DNA of 35,083 bases from contig CATISI010000129.1 in assembly GCA_949538025.1 (NCBI GenBank), forward strand, positions 1-35,083, read 5' to 3'. The translations under genes were made by a program, and so were the position numbers. Positions 1-8,555 of the stretch are shown in pieces. Origin of the DNA: Candidatus Poseidoniaceae archaeon (GTDB lineage: Archaea; Thermoplasmatota; Poseidoniia; Poseidoniales; Poseidoniaceae). Each line of letters opens with the position of its first letter. Positions within the stretch are counted from its first letter, which is position 1. The notes under the pieces are model-generated. The model ran no database searches and was not told the origin of the DNA. It saw nothing but the letters and a program-made list of their open reading frames with translations.

Positions 1-309
1 ATCTTCGCCTTCATCTTCGGATTGAGCCAACTCCTCTTGGTTTGGAACATCATCTACTCCGGAAAGAACGGTGAGAAGGCAGGTAAGGACCCATGGGGCG
101 GTTGGTCGCTTGAGTGGTCCACCACTTCTCCACCACCTACACCTTCCTTCCACGTCATTCCTACGCAGCGCGACATGAACGAGATCTACGGCCACCATGC
201 TGAAGACTCGATGAAAGAGAAGTTGTGGAAAGGCAAGAAGAAAGGCGATGCAGCCAAGAAATCCACTGTAGTGAGTGCTGTACTTTCCACATCAGGGGAG
301 GAGATCTGA
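1..309 (+). CDS. Cytochrome c oxidase / heme-copper oxidase subunit I, C-terminal fragment (5' truncated by window edge)
   Basis: Open frame from base 1 (IFAFIFGLSQLLLVWNIIYSGKNGEKAGKDPWGGWSLEWSTTSPPPTPSFHVIP...) matches the typical subunit I C-terminus (DPW...LEW..SSPPP..NF). Directly followed by subunit III. Confidence 0.87.
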   Translation: MFAFIFGLSQLLLVWNIIYSGKNGEKAGKDPWGGWSLEWSTTSPPPTPSFHVIPTQRDMNEIYGHHAEDSMKEKLWKGKKKGDAAKKSTVVSAVLSTSGEEI

Positions 310-1655
310 TGGGCGGAGGAGGCGGCAGCGACGTCAAGAACGCTGTCTGGATGCGTGCTCTGATCATGGCAGGTATGATTCTCGGTTTTGCCGTGGTCTC
401 ATACGTCGGTCTCGGTGTTGTTGTTGCAGATATGAAGCATCACACCTGGGAAGACGAAGAGTACCACTACAAGGAAGCGAAGTCAGAATGGCAAGAGGCC
501 GTCGATGCTGGTGAAATCCAAAGCGATGACAAGAATGCTGATCTCTACAAGGCCAAGGAAGAAGCCCATCATCACGAGATTGATGCGCATCTCTCCTATC
601 TCACCTACCGAGTTGCTGGATTGGCGATTCTCTTCGTTGGAATCATCTTCACAGCCTTCTTGGTCATCAGTGGAATCATGAATTCCTCACGACCTGATGA
701 GCATCACGATGACCACCACGGTCATGACGACCACGAACACCATGGTTCGGCTTCGCCAATCGTCTTCTCGTTCGGTTGTCTGTTGTTCCTCCTCGGATTC
801 CCTGACTTCGCTGACGGTCTGCATGGCCTGATGATGGGAAGCGCCAAGGGAACTATCGCTGACCTCTCTGTATCGATGATTGGATTGACCGTCGTCACTG
901 TTGGTATTGCCAACTGGTGGCGAGAGGACCTTCCTTTCAATGGCTACGGTGAGCAACTCGCAACTTCTGACCCGTTTGCTGGACAACACATCCGCAAGGC
1001 GGGTATCTGGGTCTTCTTGATGTCTGAAGTCATGGTCTTCGCTACCTTCTTCTCATCGTACCTCCGAATGCGTACCGAGTGGTGCACAAAGTGGGCGCTC
1101 GATGACGGCAAGTGTACTCTTGCTGAAGGTGAATCCGTGGTCATGACCGCCTCGGATTACCTCCGACCAGGTGGTGCTGCTGGAACAGGTGACTTCTGGA
1201 CCATGCTTCCTGGAGCTGTCAACACCTTTGCGTTGATTATTTCCTCGTACACCATTGTCTTGGCACTCAAGGTTGCTAAGTCACACGATTACAAGGTGCC
1301 AAAGGGCATTCTTGGAAATTTGATGCCAACCAAGAAGGCAGCCATCCGCAACTACCTCATCATCACCCTCGCTTTGGGTACAATGTTCATTGTTCTCAAG
1401 CTCGTTGAGTGGAGCCACCTCATCGCAGAAGGCTTCACCGTCGGAACAGAACAGGGTTCAATCTTCTATGTGGCAACCGGTGCACACGGTGTTCACGTCT
1501 TTGCTGGATTGTTGGTCATGCTCTACATGATCTTCAAAGCCGACACGGTTGAGTGGGACGAGGAGAACGCACAAGGAGTCGAATACTTCGGGCTCTACTG
1601 GCACTTTGTCGATTTGGCTTGGGTAGTCATCTTCCCAGCATTCTATCTGTATTGA
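309..1655 (+). CDS. Heme-copper (cytochrome c) oxidase subunit III with N-terminal two-helix extension and His-rich loop
   Basis: ATG at 309 overlaps the cox1 stop (TGATG). The C-terminal part has subunit III hallmarks (WWREDL...HIRKAGIWVFLMSEVMVFATFFSSYLR; GAHGVHVFAGL; YFGLYWHFVDLAWVVIFPAFYL). Confidence 0.9.
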   Translation: MGGGGGSDVKNAVWMRALIMAGMILGFAVVSYVGLGVVVADMKHHTWEDEEYHYKEAKSEWQEAVDAGEIQSDDKNADLYKAKEEAHHHEIDAHLSYLTYRVAGLAILFVGIIFTAFLVISGIMNSSRPDEHHDDHHGHDDHEHHGSASPIVFSFGCLLFLLGFPDFADGLHGLMMGSAKGTIADLSVSMIGLTVVTVGIANWWREDLPFNGYGEQLATSDPFAGQHIRKAGIWVFLMSEVMVFATFFSSYLRMRTEWCTKWALDDGKCTLAEGESVVMTASDYLRPGGAAGTGDFWTMLPGAVNTFALIISSYTIVLALKVAKSHDYKVPKGILGNLMPTKKAAIRNYLIITLALGTMFIVLKLVEWSHLIAEGFTVGTEQGSIFYVATGAHGVHVFAGLLVMLYMIFKADTVEWDEENAQGVEYFGLYWHFVDLAWVVIFPAFYLY

Positions 1656-1664
1656 GGTGAAATT

Positions 1665-2030
1665 ATGGGCGAACACAAGTTGATTATGGGCAAAGACATT
1701 TACTTCTGGAACTTCATCGTGTTGATGCTGTTTACATTGTTTGAAGTTGGAGCGGTTTTCTTCGAAGAATGGCCGGGAACAGACATTCCGATTTCACTGA
1801 CGACCGTTTGGGCAATCCTCATCGTTGTCGGTATTGTCAAGGGATTCGGTATTGGCGCGTTCTTCATGCACCTTTGGGACGATCCTCGAATCTACCTTCG
1901 AGTTGCACTGTTCCCAACAATCTTCGTATTGCTGATGCTCTGGGGAATTGGCCTCTCCAACCCTGAGGGCGTAACTGGGCTTCCAGGATGGTGCACGCCA
2001 AACTGGGATTCACTCGTTACTGAACGGTGA
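1665..2030 (+). CDS. Cytochrome c oxidase subunit IV-like (prokaryotic) small membrane protein
   Basis: 121 aa with three predicted TM helices (FWNFIVLMLFTLFEVGAVFF; IVKGFGIGAFFMHLWDDPR), immediately downstream of cox3. Confidence 0.78.
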   Translation: MGEHKLIMGKDIYFWNFIVLMLFTLFEVGAVFFEEWPGTDIPISLTTVWAILIVVGIVKGFGIGAFFMHLWDDPRIYLRVALFPTIFVLLMLWGIGLSNPEGVTGLPGWCTPNWDSLVTER

Positions 2031-2094
2031 AGCCTAAGCCAACACTTTACGGAATTATTAATTGCGATTTTCACGATTAATACGTTGATTTAAG

Positions 2095-2114
2095 TCTCCC
2101 ATTGAGTTGGGAGA
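2095..2114 (+). promoter_or_regulatory. Perfect 7-bp inverted repeat (TCTCCCA-TTGAGT-TGGGAGA) just upstream of the SCO-like start codon
   Basis: Arms 2095-2101 and 2108-2114 are exact reverse complements with a 6-nt loop. The ATG follows at 2118. Confidence 0.5.
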
Positions 2115-2117
2115 ACC

Positions 2118-3680
2118 ATGGAGAATATGGTAATCGACAGGTCAAGCAAAGCGAGGGCGCTCTCGGCTTACACAATTGTAGCCTGTCTCATGTCAGTGGC
2201 TCTGATTGGAGCCCCAGTCTCTGCATACAATGGGATACAACTCAGTTATGCCAGTGTTGGGAACTTCACATTGGTCGATCAGAACAATTCTGAATACAAG
2301 TTGTCGGATGCAACAGAAGAAATTGTTGTTATCTCGTTCTTCTTTACCCGATGCCCTGATGTTTGCCCAGTCATTACGCAGAATCTAAAATTAGTTCATG
2401 ATACACTACCAGAAGAACTTCAAGACAACGTAGGTTTCGTTGCAATCACACTCGATCCCAAGTATGACACCCCTGAAGTTCTGACCGAATACATGGATCG
2501 ACATGGTGTAGACTGGCCTCACCTTACCGGTCCAACCGAGGATGTCAAGGACGTCTGGTCACGCTTCGCCATCTATGCCGAAGAATACGTCACTGATGCA
2601 CATGATGACAACGTCAGCGACATGGAAGGTCAAGTTCATGACTCAAGTGTCGTCTACGTTCGACCTGATGGTACGGCTGAGGAACTGATGTACCTTCCAA
2701 CGGGCATGACCTTGACTTCTGCAGCTGCTGCTGAAGCAGGTTGGTCGCTCAACACGTCGGACACACAATACGGCACGATGATTAACGGAATCGAAGGCTA
2801 CGATTCACCAGCAGACTGGAGTTGGTGGTGGAGTCTCAAATTGTTCGATGAGGCAACACAACGTTGGGAAGATTCCCCCGTTGGTGTTGATTCCGTGAAC
2901 GCCCTCGAGGAAACCCACCTCGCATGGTATGCGACCAGTGCAAACATCAGCCTCCTCGAACCGCCAATAGGCGATACGCCGAGCGTACAAGTCGTCTTCC
3001 CGGACAACACCACATCCTTCACGAATGTTTCCACATTCACTGGTTACCACCTAACGCAAGGTGCCTTCGATGGCGCTGAAATCGACGTTGACATTCAGAA
3101 CAGTCAGTTTGGCCACTTTCTGAACAGCATCGACAACGTATCCGCTCCAGCCGACTGGAGTTGGTACTGGGAACTTCACACATGGAACGACACCTCAACA
3201 CAGTGGGAAGACTCCACGGTTGGTATGGATGGAATCGATCAGCCGATGGCCATCGCTTGGGCTTCCAACAACACGAGCAACGATGCAATACCACTTCCAG
3301 GCTTTGCCGTCGTTGAAGACAGCGAGTGCAATGGACATGGATGGATCATGGGATCAGGCAGTCGAGCGCATTGCATGTGCGACGCTGGCTACGAATGGGC
3401 CGAAGACGATATGCTCACCTGCATTCCTGTTGAATCCGAACCTGAATACACCGTTGGACACTTTGCTTACACCTACATCCTCGATGAAGACAAGAAGCCT
3501 CGTGTTCGCTACGTTGACGATTCATGGCTCGCATCCGATTTCGTTGAAGATGTTGTCGAACTCGCTGAACGAGAAGGAATCATCTCGAATGAATCGGAAG
3601 GCATCCCTTCGGTTGGAATCCTTGTCTCTGTCGCAGTCGTTTCAATGGCTGCCATTTCCCTGCGCTCAAAATCTGAGTAA
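2118..3680 (+). CDS. SCO1/SenC-like copper chaperone/thioredoxin-fold protein with two DUF4430-like repeats, an EGF-like Cys segment and a C-terminal TM helix
   Basis: Signal peptide, FFFTRCPDVCP (CxxxC), ITLDPKYDTPEVL and VHDSSVVYVRPDG are SCO motifs. Two internal repeats (SPADWSWWWSLKLFDEATQRWEDSPVGVDS / APADWSWYWELHTWNDTSTQWEDSTVGMDG), a C-x14-C-x-C segment and a C-terminal TM follow. Confidence 0.82.
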   Translation: MENMVIDRSSKARALSAYTIVACLMSVALIGAPVSAYNGIQLSYASVGNFTLVDQNNSEYKLSDATEEIVVISFFFTRCPDVCPVITQNLKLVHDTLPEELQDNVGFVAITLDPKYDTPEVLTEYMDRHGVDWPHLTGPTEDVKDVWSRFAIYAEEYVTDAHDDNVSDMEGQVHDSSVVYVRPDGTAEELMYLPTGMTLTSAAAAEAGWSLNTSDTQYGTMINGIEGYDSPADWSWWWSLKLFDEATQRWEDSPVGVDSVNALEETHLAWYATSANISLLEPPIGDTPSVQVVFPDNTTSFTNVSTFTGYHLTQGAFDGAEIDVDIQNSQFGHFLNSIDNVSAPADWSWYWELHTWNDTSTQWEDSTVGMDGIDQPMAIAWASNNTSNDAIPLPGFAVVEDSECNGHGWIMGSGSRAHCMCDAGYEWAEDDMLTCIPVESEPEYTVGHFAYTYILDEDKKPRVRYVDDSWLASDFVEDVVELAEREGIISNESEGIPSVGILVSVAVVSMAAISLRSKSE

Positions 3681-3724
3681 TGAAGGGAAAAGAGTTTGAT
3701 GGAGGGCGTTGTCGCCAGAGTACT

Positions 3725-3809
3725 GCGGAGGTCGCATAGCCAGGTATTGCGCCGGATTTGAAATCCGGTGTCTTATGACTCGGGGGTTCAAATCCCTCTC
3801 TCCGCGCCA
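3725..3809 (+). tRNA. tRNA-Ser (anticodon TGA), long variable arm, encoded CCA
   Basis: Acceptor GCGGAGG (3725-3731)/TCTCCGC (3799-3805), discriminator G 3806, CCA 3807-3809. Anticodon arm CCGGA-TT-TGA-AA-TCCGG (3752-3768). T-arm GGGGG-TTCAAAT-CCCTC. Extra-long variable region as in class II tRNA. Confidence 0.93.
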
Positions 3810-3857
3810 TCCATTTCAAGAGAAGCATTCACAAACTCTAGCACCTCTCAACGTGAT

Positions 3858-5312
3858 ATGGGCCGAGTGTTGCTGGGTATTCTTCTTGCATCCACCATTC
3901 TCCTCGCAGGTTGTCTTGCGCCGGTTGCACCAGATTGGGGCGACGACATTTCCGTTGAGCGCGACGGCGATGGTTCATTCACCTTCACATCCTCAATGTC
4001 CGGTCAAACCGTGAATTCACAATACGATGAACGCGGATGTACCGATGGAACTGTGAATGCAGATCAAACTGGAACCATCAAATTCGAAGGGTACATGAGT
4101 GCGAGTCAAATCTACGAATCGCACAATGGTGAATTGTTGAATGAGGATGTTGCCTTTGCAGCTGCAGCGGCTATCGCCCTTCATTCCATGTCGTTTGCAG
4201 ATGCCAAGAACCTCCAATCGGGACAAGGTGAGCGCGTCGAAGTCAAGGATTGGAGCGACCCTGTCGGTCCAAAAACGGGAGCAGGTACGGCAAACTTAGA
4301 GAAAATCGATAGTGAATCGGACACCAAGTGGTTCGTCCTAGGATTAATTCCTGCCTCTGAAAACATCAACGATGGTGTCGCAGCACTCGGAAAGTACCAC
4401 CAACCGGTCCGAATCACTGGATACCTCGTCGAGAGTCAAAACGGTGGCTCACCCGTAGGAGGCATTTGGAGCGGCCCGAATGATGTCCAGGTATCACCGG
4501 ATTGTGTTGCCCGCACTGGAAATCAAAACATTGCCCAAGTCTATGTCCTTGTCACAAAGATTGAGCTCGCTGACAATGTTGTCAGCCTTGACGGTAAGCA
4601 TGATGACGAGTACAGCTTTGGTAGCGTGCCGTTCCTCGGCCGAGCAGGATTCGTTCTGTTCCTCCTGGTTGTTGGTGCTGGAGGTTCAGTTGGCGCCTAC
4701 ATGTATTCTTCACTTCGACTGAGAATGAGTGCTCGAAGCGTTGCACTTACCCTCCTTGGGAAGGAAGGTGTAGAGAAAGCGGCTCAAGTTCGTAAAGACG
4801 TTGCGAAGGCAAAGAAAGCAGGAGCATACGATGAACCTGCCAAACCAAAAGCAGAATCAAAGCCTAAACCGGCTCCAAAGAAATCAAAGAAGAACGAAGA
4901 CGATGGATTCGGTTCATTCTCAATCGACAGTGCACTTGGTAGCGCCAGTTCTTCCTCTTCACGTTCAGAATTCGGTTCCGGAGGTTCCGTCGTTGCCTCC
5001 GATGATGCTAAGCGTGTCGAGAAGCAAATCGTAGAGAGTGAACCCTTCGTTCCACCGACCTCGACCTTCGGTGGAGGTGCTCCAGTCTCAAGTTCAGTCT
5101 CTTCTGCTCCGACTTCAGTACCCTCCTCCAACCCTCGATCATCAGGACCACCGAAGTCCTCAGAACCTGCTGAGAAACCTAAAGTTCGGCGTCGCAAAGC
5201 AGTTCGAAAGCAGGCTGAGCCCGAACCTGAGCCTGAATCAGAACCAGAACCTCAGCGACAGAAAGAGTTCTGGAACGATGAAGAGGAAGAATTCTCCGAC
5301 TTCAGTTTCTAA
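3858..5312 (+). CDS. Putative lipoprotein with a membrane-spanning helix and a long low-complexity charged C-terminal tail
   Basis: ATG at 3858 gives MGRVLLGILLASTILLAGC, a lipobox. TM (AGFVLFLLVVGAGGSVGAYMY) is followed by a Lys/Ser/Pro/Glu-rich tail ending PEPEPESEPEPQRQKEFWNDEEEEFSDFSF. The ORF-track start at 3768 lies inside the tRNA and is unlikely. Confidence 0.75.
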   Translation: MGRVLLGILLASTILLAGCLAPVAPDWGDDISVERDGDGSFTFTSSMSGQTVNSQYDERGCTDGTVNADQTGTIKFEGYMSASQIYESHNGELLNEDVAFAAAAAIALHSMSFADAKNLQSGQGERVEVKDWSDPVGPKTGAGTANLEKIDSESDTKWFVLGLIPASENINDGVAALGKYHQPVRITGYLVESQNGGSPVGGIWSGPNDVQVSPDCVARTGNQNIAQVYVLVTKIELADNVVSLDGKHDDEYSFGSVPFLGRAGFVLFLLVVGAGGSVGAYMYSSLRLRMSARSVALTLLGKEGVEKAAQVRKDVAKAKKAGAYDEPAKPKAESKPKPAPKKSKKNEDDGFGSFSIDSALGSASSSSSRSEFGSGGSVVASDDAKRVEKQIVESEPFVPPTSTFGGGAPVSSSVSSAPTSVPSSNPRSSGPPKSSEPAEKPKVRRRKAVRKQAEPEPEPESEPEPQRQKEFWNDEEEEFSDFSF

Positions 5313-6346
5313 GCCCAAGAGATGTCTTTTGCACCTCTGAAGATGATTTGGTCTTGATGCCACTCCAACGTTGCTGGTAGTTGCAGCAGCGGTTCACCAT
5401 CGGCTTGGATGAACGTTGCATGACCAACTGGAACATCCGAAGGATTCCCATCCTTGTCAACTGGTCGAAGCGTGACACGATTGACGTCGATTTGTTCAAT
5501 GCCCCACTTACCAACGTGCTTCCCTTTCTTGACCGGACCCATGAGTGAGAGCATCTGCAAGCGACTCAAGCGATGGGCGAGGACGATGGAACCATCCTTA
5601 CGGGTTGGATACATGCCGGGAACAACGCGATAGCCTCCACCAAACGTTTCCCCTGTTGTTACCGTCATCATGGTCAAATCGTGAATCATTGGTTCACCAT
5701 CGTCCAACGTCATCTCGACCTTCCTACGTGGCCAAAACGGAATGGTTGTTACGCCGAGATAGGTATACTTCTTTGGACCCTTGATCCATTTTGCCCGACG
5801 GAGTTTCGCTCGACTGATGGCCGATGTAATTCCAGCATCGGATTCAAGGAACACCCATCGTACGGTTCGACCATCGTGCTTTGCATCTCCATCCCAGGCG
5901 TTGGAAGGTGGACTCGGATAACCGTCGAGTGTGGGTGCTGCGACACCTTCGAGTCGCCAAGCTCCACAGCTTCGATCCACACCATCTACAAGGATTTCCA
6001 GTGCTGCGTTGAGGTTGTTACGCGGAATTCCATGAGTAATGCAACAGTCGTTTCCTGAACCAAAGGGGATCTGTCCAAGAGGGATGTTCGAACCACGGAG
6101 TCCTGAGGCAACTTCGTGAACAATGCCATCACCGCCAACGGCAACAACAAGGGATGATACCTCACCACTCGCTTCGATCTCTGTTCGAATCTGATTGGAA
6201 ATTTCAGCACCATGGCCAATCCGTTCGGTCATATGTTCAATGACCTCAAATCCACGCTCAATCAATCGTTTTTTGATGCCTGGCCAAGCCTTTCCGCAAC
6301 GAAAGTCCCGACTTGCAGGATTGATGATAAAATGCGCTTTGACCAT
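5309..6346 (-). CDS. Diacylglycerol kinase-like lipid kinase (YegS/BmrU/LCB5 family)
   Basis: HFIINPASRDFRCGKAWPGI, VVAVGGDGIVHEVASGL and PFGSGND are the DAGK catalytic-domain signatures. Confidence 0.85.
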   Translation of the reverse strand: MVKAHFIINPASRDFRCGKAWPGIKKRLIERGFEVIEHMTERIGHGAEISNQIRTEIEASGEVSSLVVAVGGDGIVHEVASGLRGSNIPLGQIPFGSGNDCCITHGIPRNNLNAALEILVDGVDRSCGAWRLEGVAAPTLDGYPSPPSNAWDGDAKHDGRTVRWVFLESDAGITSAISRAKLRRAKWIKGPKKYTYLGVTTIPFWPRRKVEMTLDDGEPMIHDLTMMTVTTGETFGGGYRVVPGMYPTRKDGSIVLAHRLSRLQMLSLMGPVKKGKHVGKWGIEQIDVNRVTLRPVDKDGNPSDVPVGHATFIQADGEPLLQLPATLEWHQDQIIFRGAKDISWA

Positions 6347-6440
6347 ACGGTTTGCTGATTCTCACACGGTTTCAATGTATCCATGGATGAACGAACAGAC
6401 TCATCAACTCGATACCTTTCGCCATCGATGAGGAACCCCC

Positions 6441-7463
6441 ATGTGGACTGAAGAAGACGAGGTTTTCATGCAACGCGCACTCGACGTTGCTGAACGTGGT
6501 CGTGGTCGTGTGGCTCCCAATCCATTGGTTGGCTGTGTTCTCGTCAAGGACGGTGAAGTCATTGCAGAAGGATGGCACGACCACCTTGGAGGACTCCATG
6601 CTGAACAGATGGCCATTCACGATGCAGAATCCAAAGGAAAGTCTCCAAATGGAGCAACAGCCTATGTCACATTGGAACCATGCAACCATTATGGTCGAAC
6701 ACCCCCTTGTACCGAAGCACTCCTTTGGTCGGGTGTCAGGCACGTTATCGTCGCTCACCCAGATCCAAATCCAACCGTTCGTGGTAAAGGCTTCCAAGTT
6801 CTGAAAGATGCTGGAATTTCAGTTGAATCAGGGCTTCTCGAAGACCTTGCTGCTGAGCAAATGAAACCCTTCCTCCATTGGTGCGAGAATCGTCGACCGA
6901 TTGTTACGGTCAAACTCGCAGTTGATGCCAACGGTTCAGTCGACGATCGCTCGGAGGAAGCACAACGTTTCACCAGTGAGGCTTGTCTCGATGAGGTTCA
7001 TCATCTCCGGATGGATTGTGATGCCATTCTCGTCGGAGCCGAAACGGTAGAGCGCGACAATCCATCCCTTACCGTTCGACGCATCGAGACCGATCGTCAG
7101 CCGCTTCGAGTAATTCTCGACCCACATGAGCGAACCAATCCAAACGCTGTCGTCTACACCGATGGTTATGAAACTGTACAAATTGGAGCGGATTACAACG
7201 GTCTGCTTCCTCTCCTCAACCGCTTAGGCGATATGGAAAAGCAACGACTGCTCATTGAAGGTGGTCCTACAACCATCCATTCCTTCCTCAAGGAAGGGCT
7301 GGTGGATGAATTCTATCTTGTTCAAAGCCAGGTTGTCCATCAGGAGCCCGTTCCATCCAACATCGATCGAGATGTTCTCACTCAAGCAGGTTTGACGTTG
7401 CATCGGACTGAAACATGGGGCGAAGAGTCCGTTCAACTTTGGTTGCGAAAGGCTTCGCAGTGA
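6441..7463 (+). CDS. ribD: Bifunctional diaminohydroxyphosphoribosylaminopyrimidine deaminase / 5-amino-6-(5-phosphoribosylamino)uracil reductase
   Basis: N-terminal deaminase zinc site (GLHAEQMAI...VTLEPCNHYGRTPPCTEAL) fused to a reductase domain (RPIVTVKLAVDANGSV...ILVGAETVERDNPSLTVR...IEGGPTTIHSFL). Confidence 0.92.
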   Translation: MWTEEDEVFMQRALDVAERGRGRVAPNPLVGCVLVKDGEVIAEGWHDHLGGLHAEQMAIHDAESKGKSPNGATAYVTLEPCNHYGRTPPCTEALLWSGVRHVIVAHPDPNPTVRGKGFQVLKDAGISVESGLLEDLAAEQMKPFLHWCENRRPIVTVKLAVDANGSVDDRSEEAQRFTSEACLDEVHHLRMDCDAILVGAETVERDNPSLTVRRIETDRQPLRVILDPHERTNPNAVVYTDGYETVQIGADYNGLLPLLNRLGDMEKQRLLIEGGPTTIHSFLKEGLVDEFYLVQSQVVHQEPVPSNIDRDVLTQAGLTLHRTETWGEESVQLWLRKASQ

Positions 7464-7478
7464 TGTGAAGATTGAGCG

Positions 7479-7550
7479 GGCGATGCAGGATTCGAACCCA
7501 CGTCTCCGGCTCCGAAGGCCGGAAGGATATCCAGACTACCCTAATCGCCC
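7479..7550 (-). tRNA. tRNA-Arg (anticodon TCG)
   Basis: Minus-strand acceptor GGGCGAT/ATCGCCC, discriminator G, anticodon arm CCGGC-CT-TCG-GA-GCCGG, T-loop TTCGAAT. No encoded CCA. Confidence 0.92.
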
Positions 7551-7588
7551 AACCACTCCGAGTTGGCTCCCCTTTTTGAAGGAGTTGT

Positions 7589-7978
7589 TCAGTTTCCTAG
7601 GCTCTGGAGTATGGAAAGAACAATGAAAATTCCTACGACATAAACCATGAGCGTCATGTAGCCGAGAAGGAGTCCTGTTACAGCAAGCCCTTTGCCGATG
7701 CCTGTTTTGGATGCCTCACTCGTTCCAATATGACCGAATATGACCGCAAGTAGCCCAATAAACCATATGAACAAGCAAGCTTCGTACTCATCCACTGCAA
7801 TTGTGAATCCGAACAAAAGAAACGATAGTACACCACAAACGAAACCAATTGTTGCAAAATGATTGGACGTTACAACTTGAACATGAACCACGTTTGGAGT
7901 CGCAGTCTGTTCTTGTTGAGGTTGTTGAATCACAACCGACTGAATGGGGACCGAAGGAGGTTTTTCAGGAGATTCCAT
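7589..7978 (-). CDS. DUF4190-like small membrane protein (paralog 1)
   Basis: Gln/Pro-rich N-terminus, then two hydrophobic segments around VIFGHIGTSEASKTGIGKGLAVTGLLLGYMTL, the DUF4190 core pattern. Confidence 0.75.
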   Translation of the reverse strand: MESPEKPPSVPIQSVVIQQPQQEQTATPNVVHVQVVTSNHFATIGFVCGVLSFLLFGFTIAVDEYEACLFIWFIGLLAVIFGHIGTSEASKTGIGKGLAVTGLLLGYMTLMVYVVGIFIVLSILQSLGN

Positions 7979-8082
7979 AACGAGAATTCCTTTTCCTTGG
8001 TGTTGAAGATATCGGCGACGCCGCCTTCAAATCGATGAATATGTCGTGTTTCACCAAGAGGATCGAGTGAATTCTGAGAACT

Positions 8083-8496
8083 TCACCAACCGCTTTCGAA
8101 TACGATAAGCAAGAAAATTATTGGAACAACATAGAGTGCCAACGTAATGTAACCAAGGGTCAAACCGATGATACCTTGGGCACGACCTACACCGACTTGC
8201 TTGCCTCTTGCAGCTCCAATGTGACCGAAGATAATGCCAAGAAGACCAAACAACCAGGCAACAAAGCAAGTGCCGCCCTCCGTGAGGGGAGCGAGAAGTA
8301 TCGAACCGACTCCGAAAACTCCGAGAACAAGACCTGAGTTTGCCATTCCATTCGATGTTGGGCCTTGTTGGAGAATGATTTGATTAGTAGGGAAAGCCTT
8401 GACCTGCCCAGCCAGTGTTTGCTGAGAAGGTACTTCCTGTACCTTGGCCGGTTGAATAACGACCGATGAAGGCGGCTTTTGTGCACCATTCGTCAT
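8083..8496 (-). CDS. DUF4190-like small membrane protein (paralog 2)
   Basis: IIFGHIGAARGKQVGVGRAQGIIGLTLGYITLALY aligns by eye with the neighbours. Confidence 0.75.
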   Translation of the reverse strand: MTNGAQKPPSSVVIQPAKVQEVPSQQTLAGQVKAFPTNQIILQQGPTSNGMANSGLVLGVFGVGSILLAPLTEGGTCFVAWLFGLLGIIFGHIGAARGKQVGVGRAQGIIGLTLGYITLALYVVPIIFLLIVFESGW

Positions 8497-8555
8497 GATG
8501 GTCTGTCGAATTCCATGATAATCAAGATGTTCCCATCAAACGTCTCAATCTTGGT

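Noticed and set aside
225-308. ORF-track N-terminal extension of cox3
   Set aside because: Overlaps the cox1 C-terminus in another frame; the TGATG overlap at 307-311 gives a natural coupled start.
3768-3857. ORF-track N-terminal extension of the lipoprotein
   Set aside because: Overlaps tRNA-Ser; the signal peptide and lipobox begin at ATG 3858.
4784-5197. 137-aa minus-strand ORF opposite the lipoprotein tail
   Set aside because: Low-complexity complement of the Ser/Pro/Lys-rich tail, not a credible gene.
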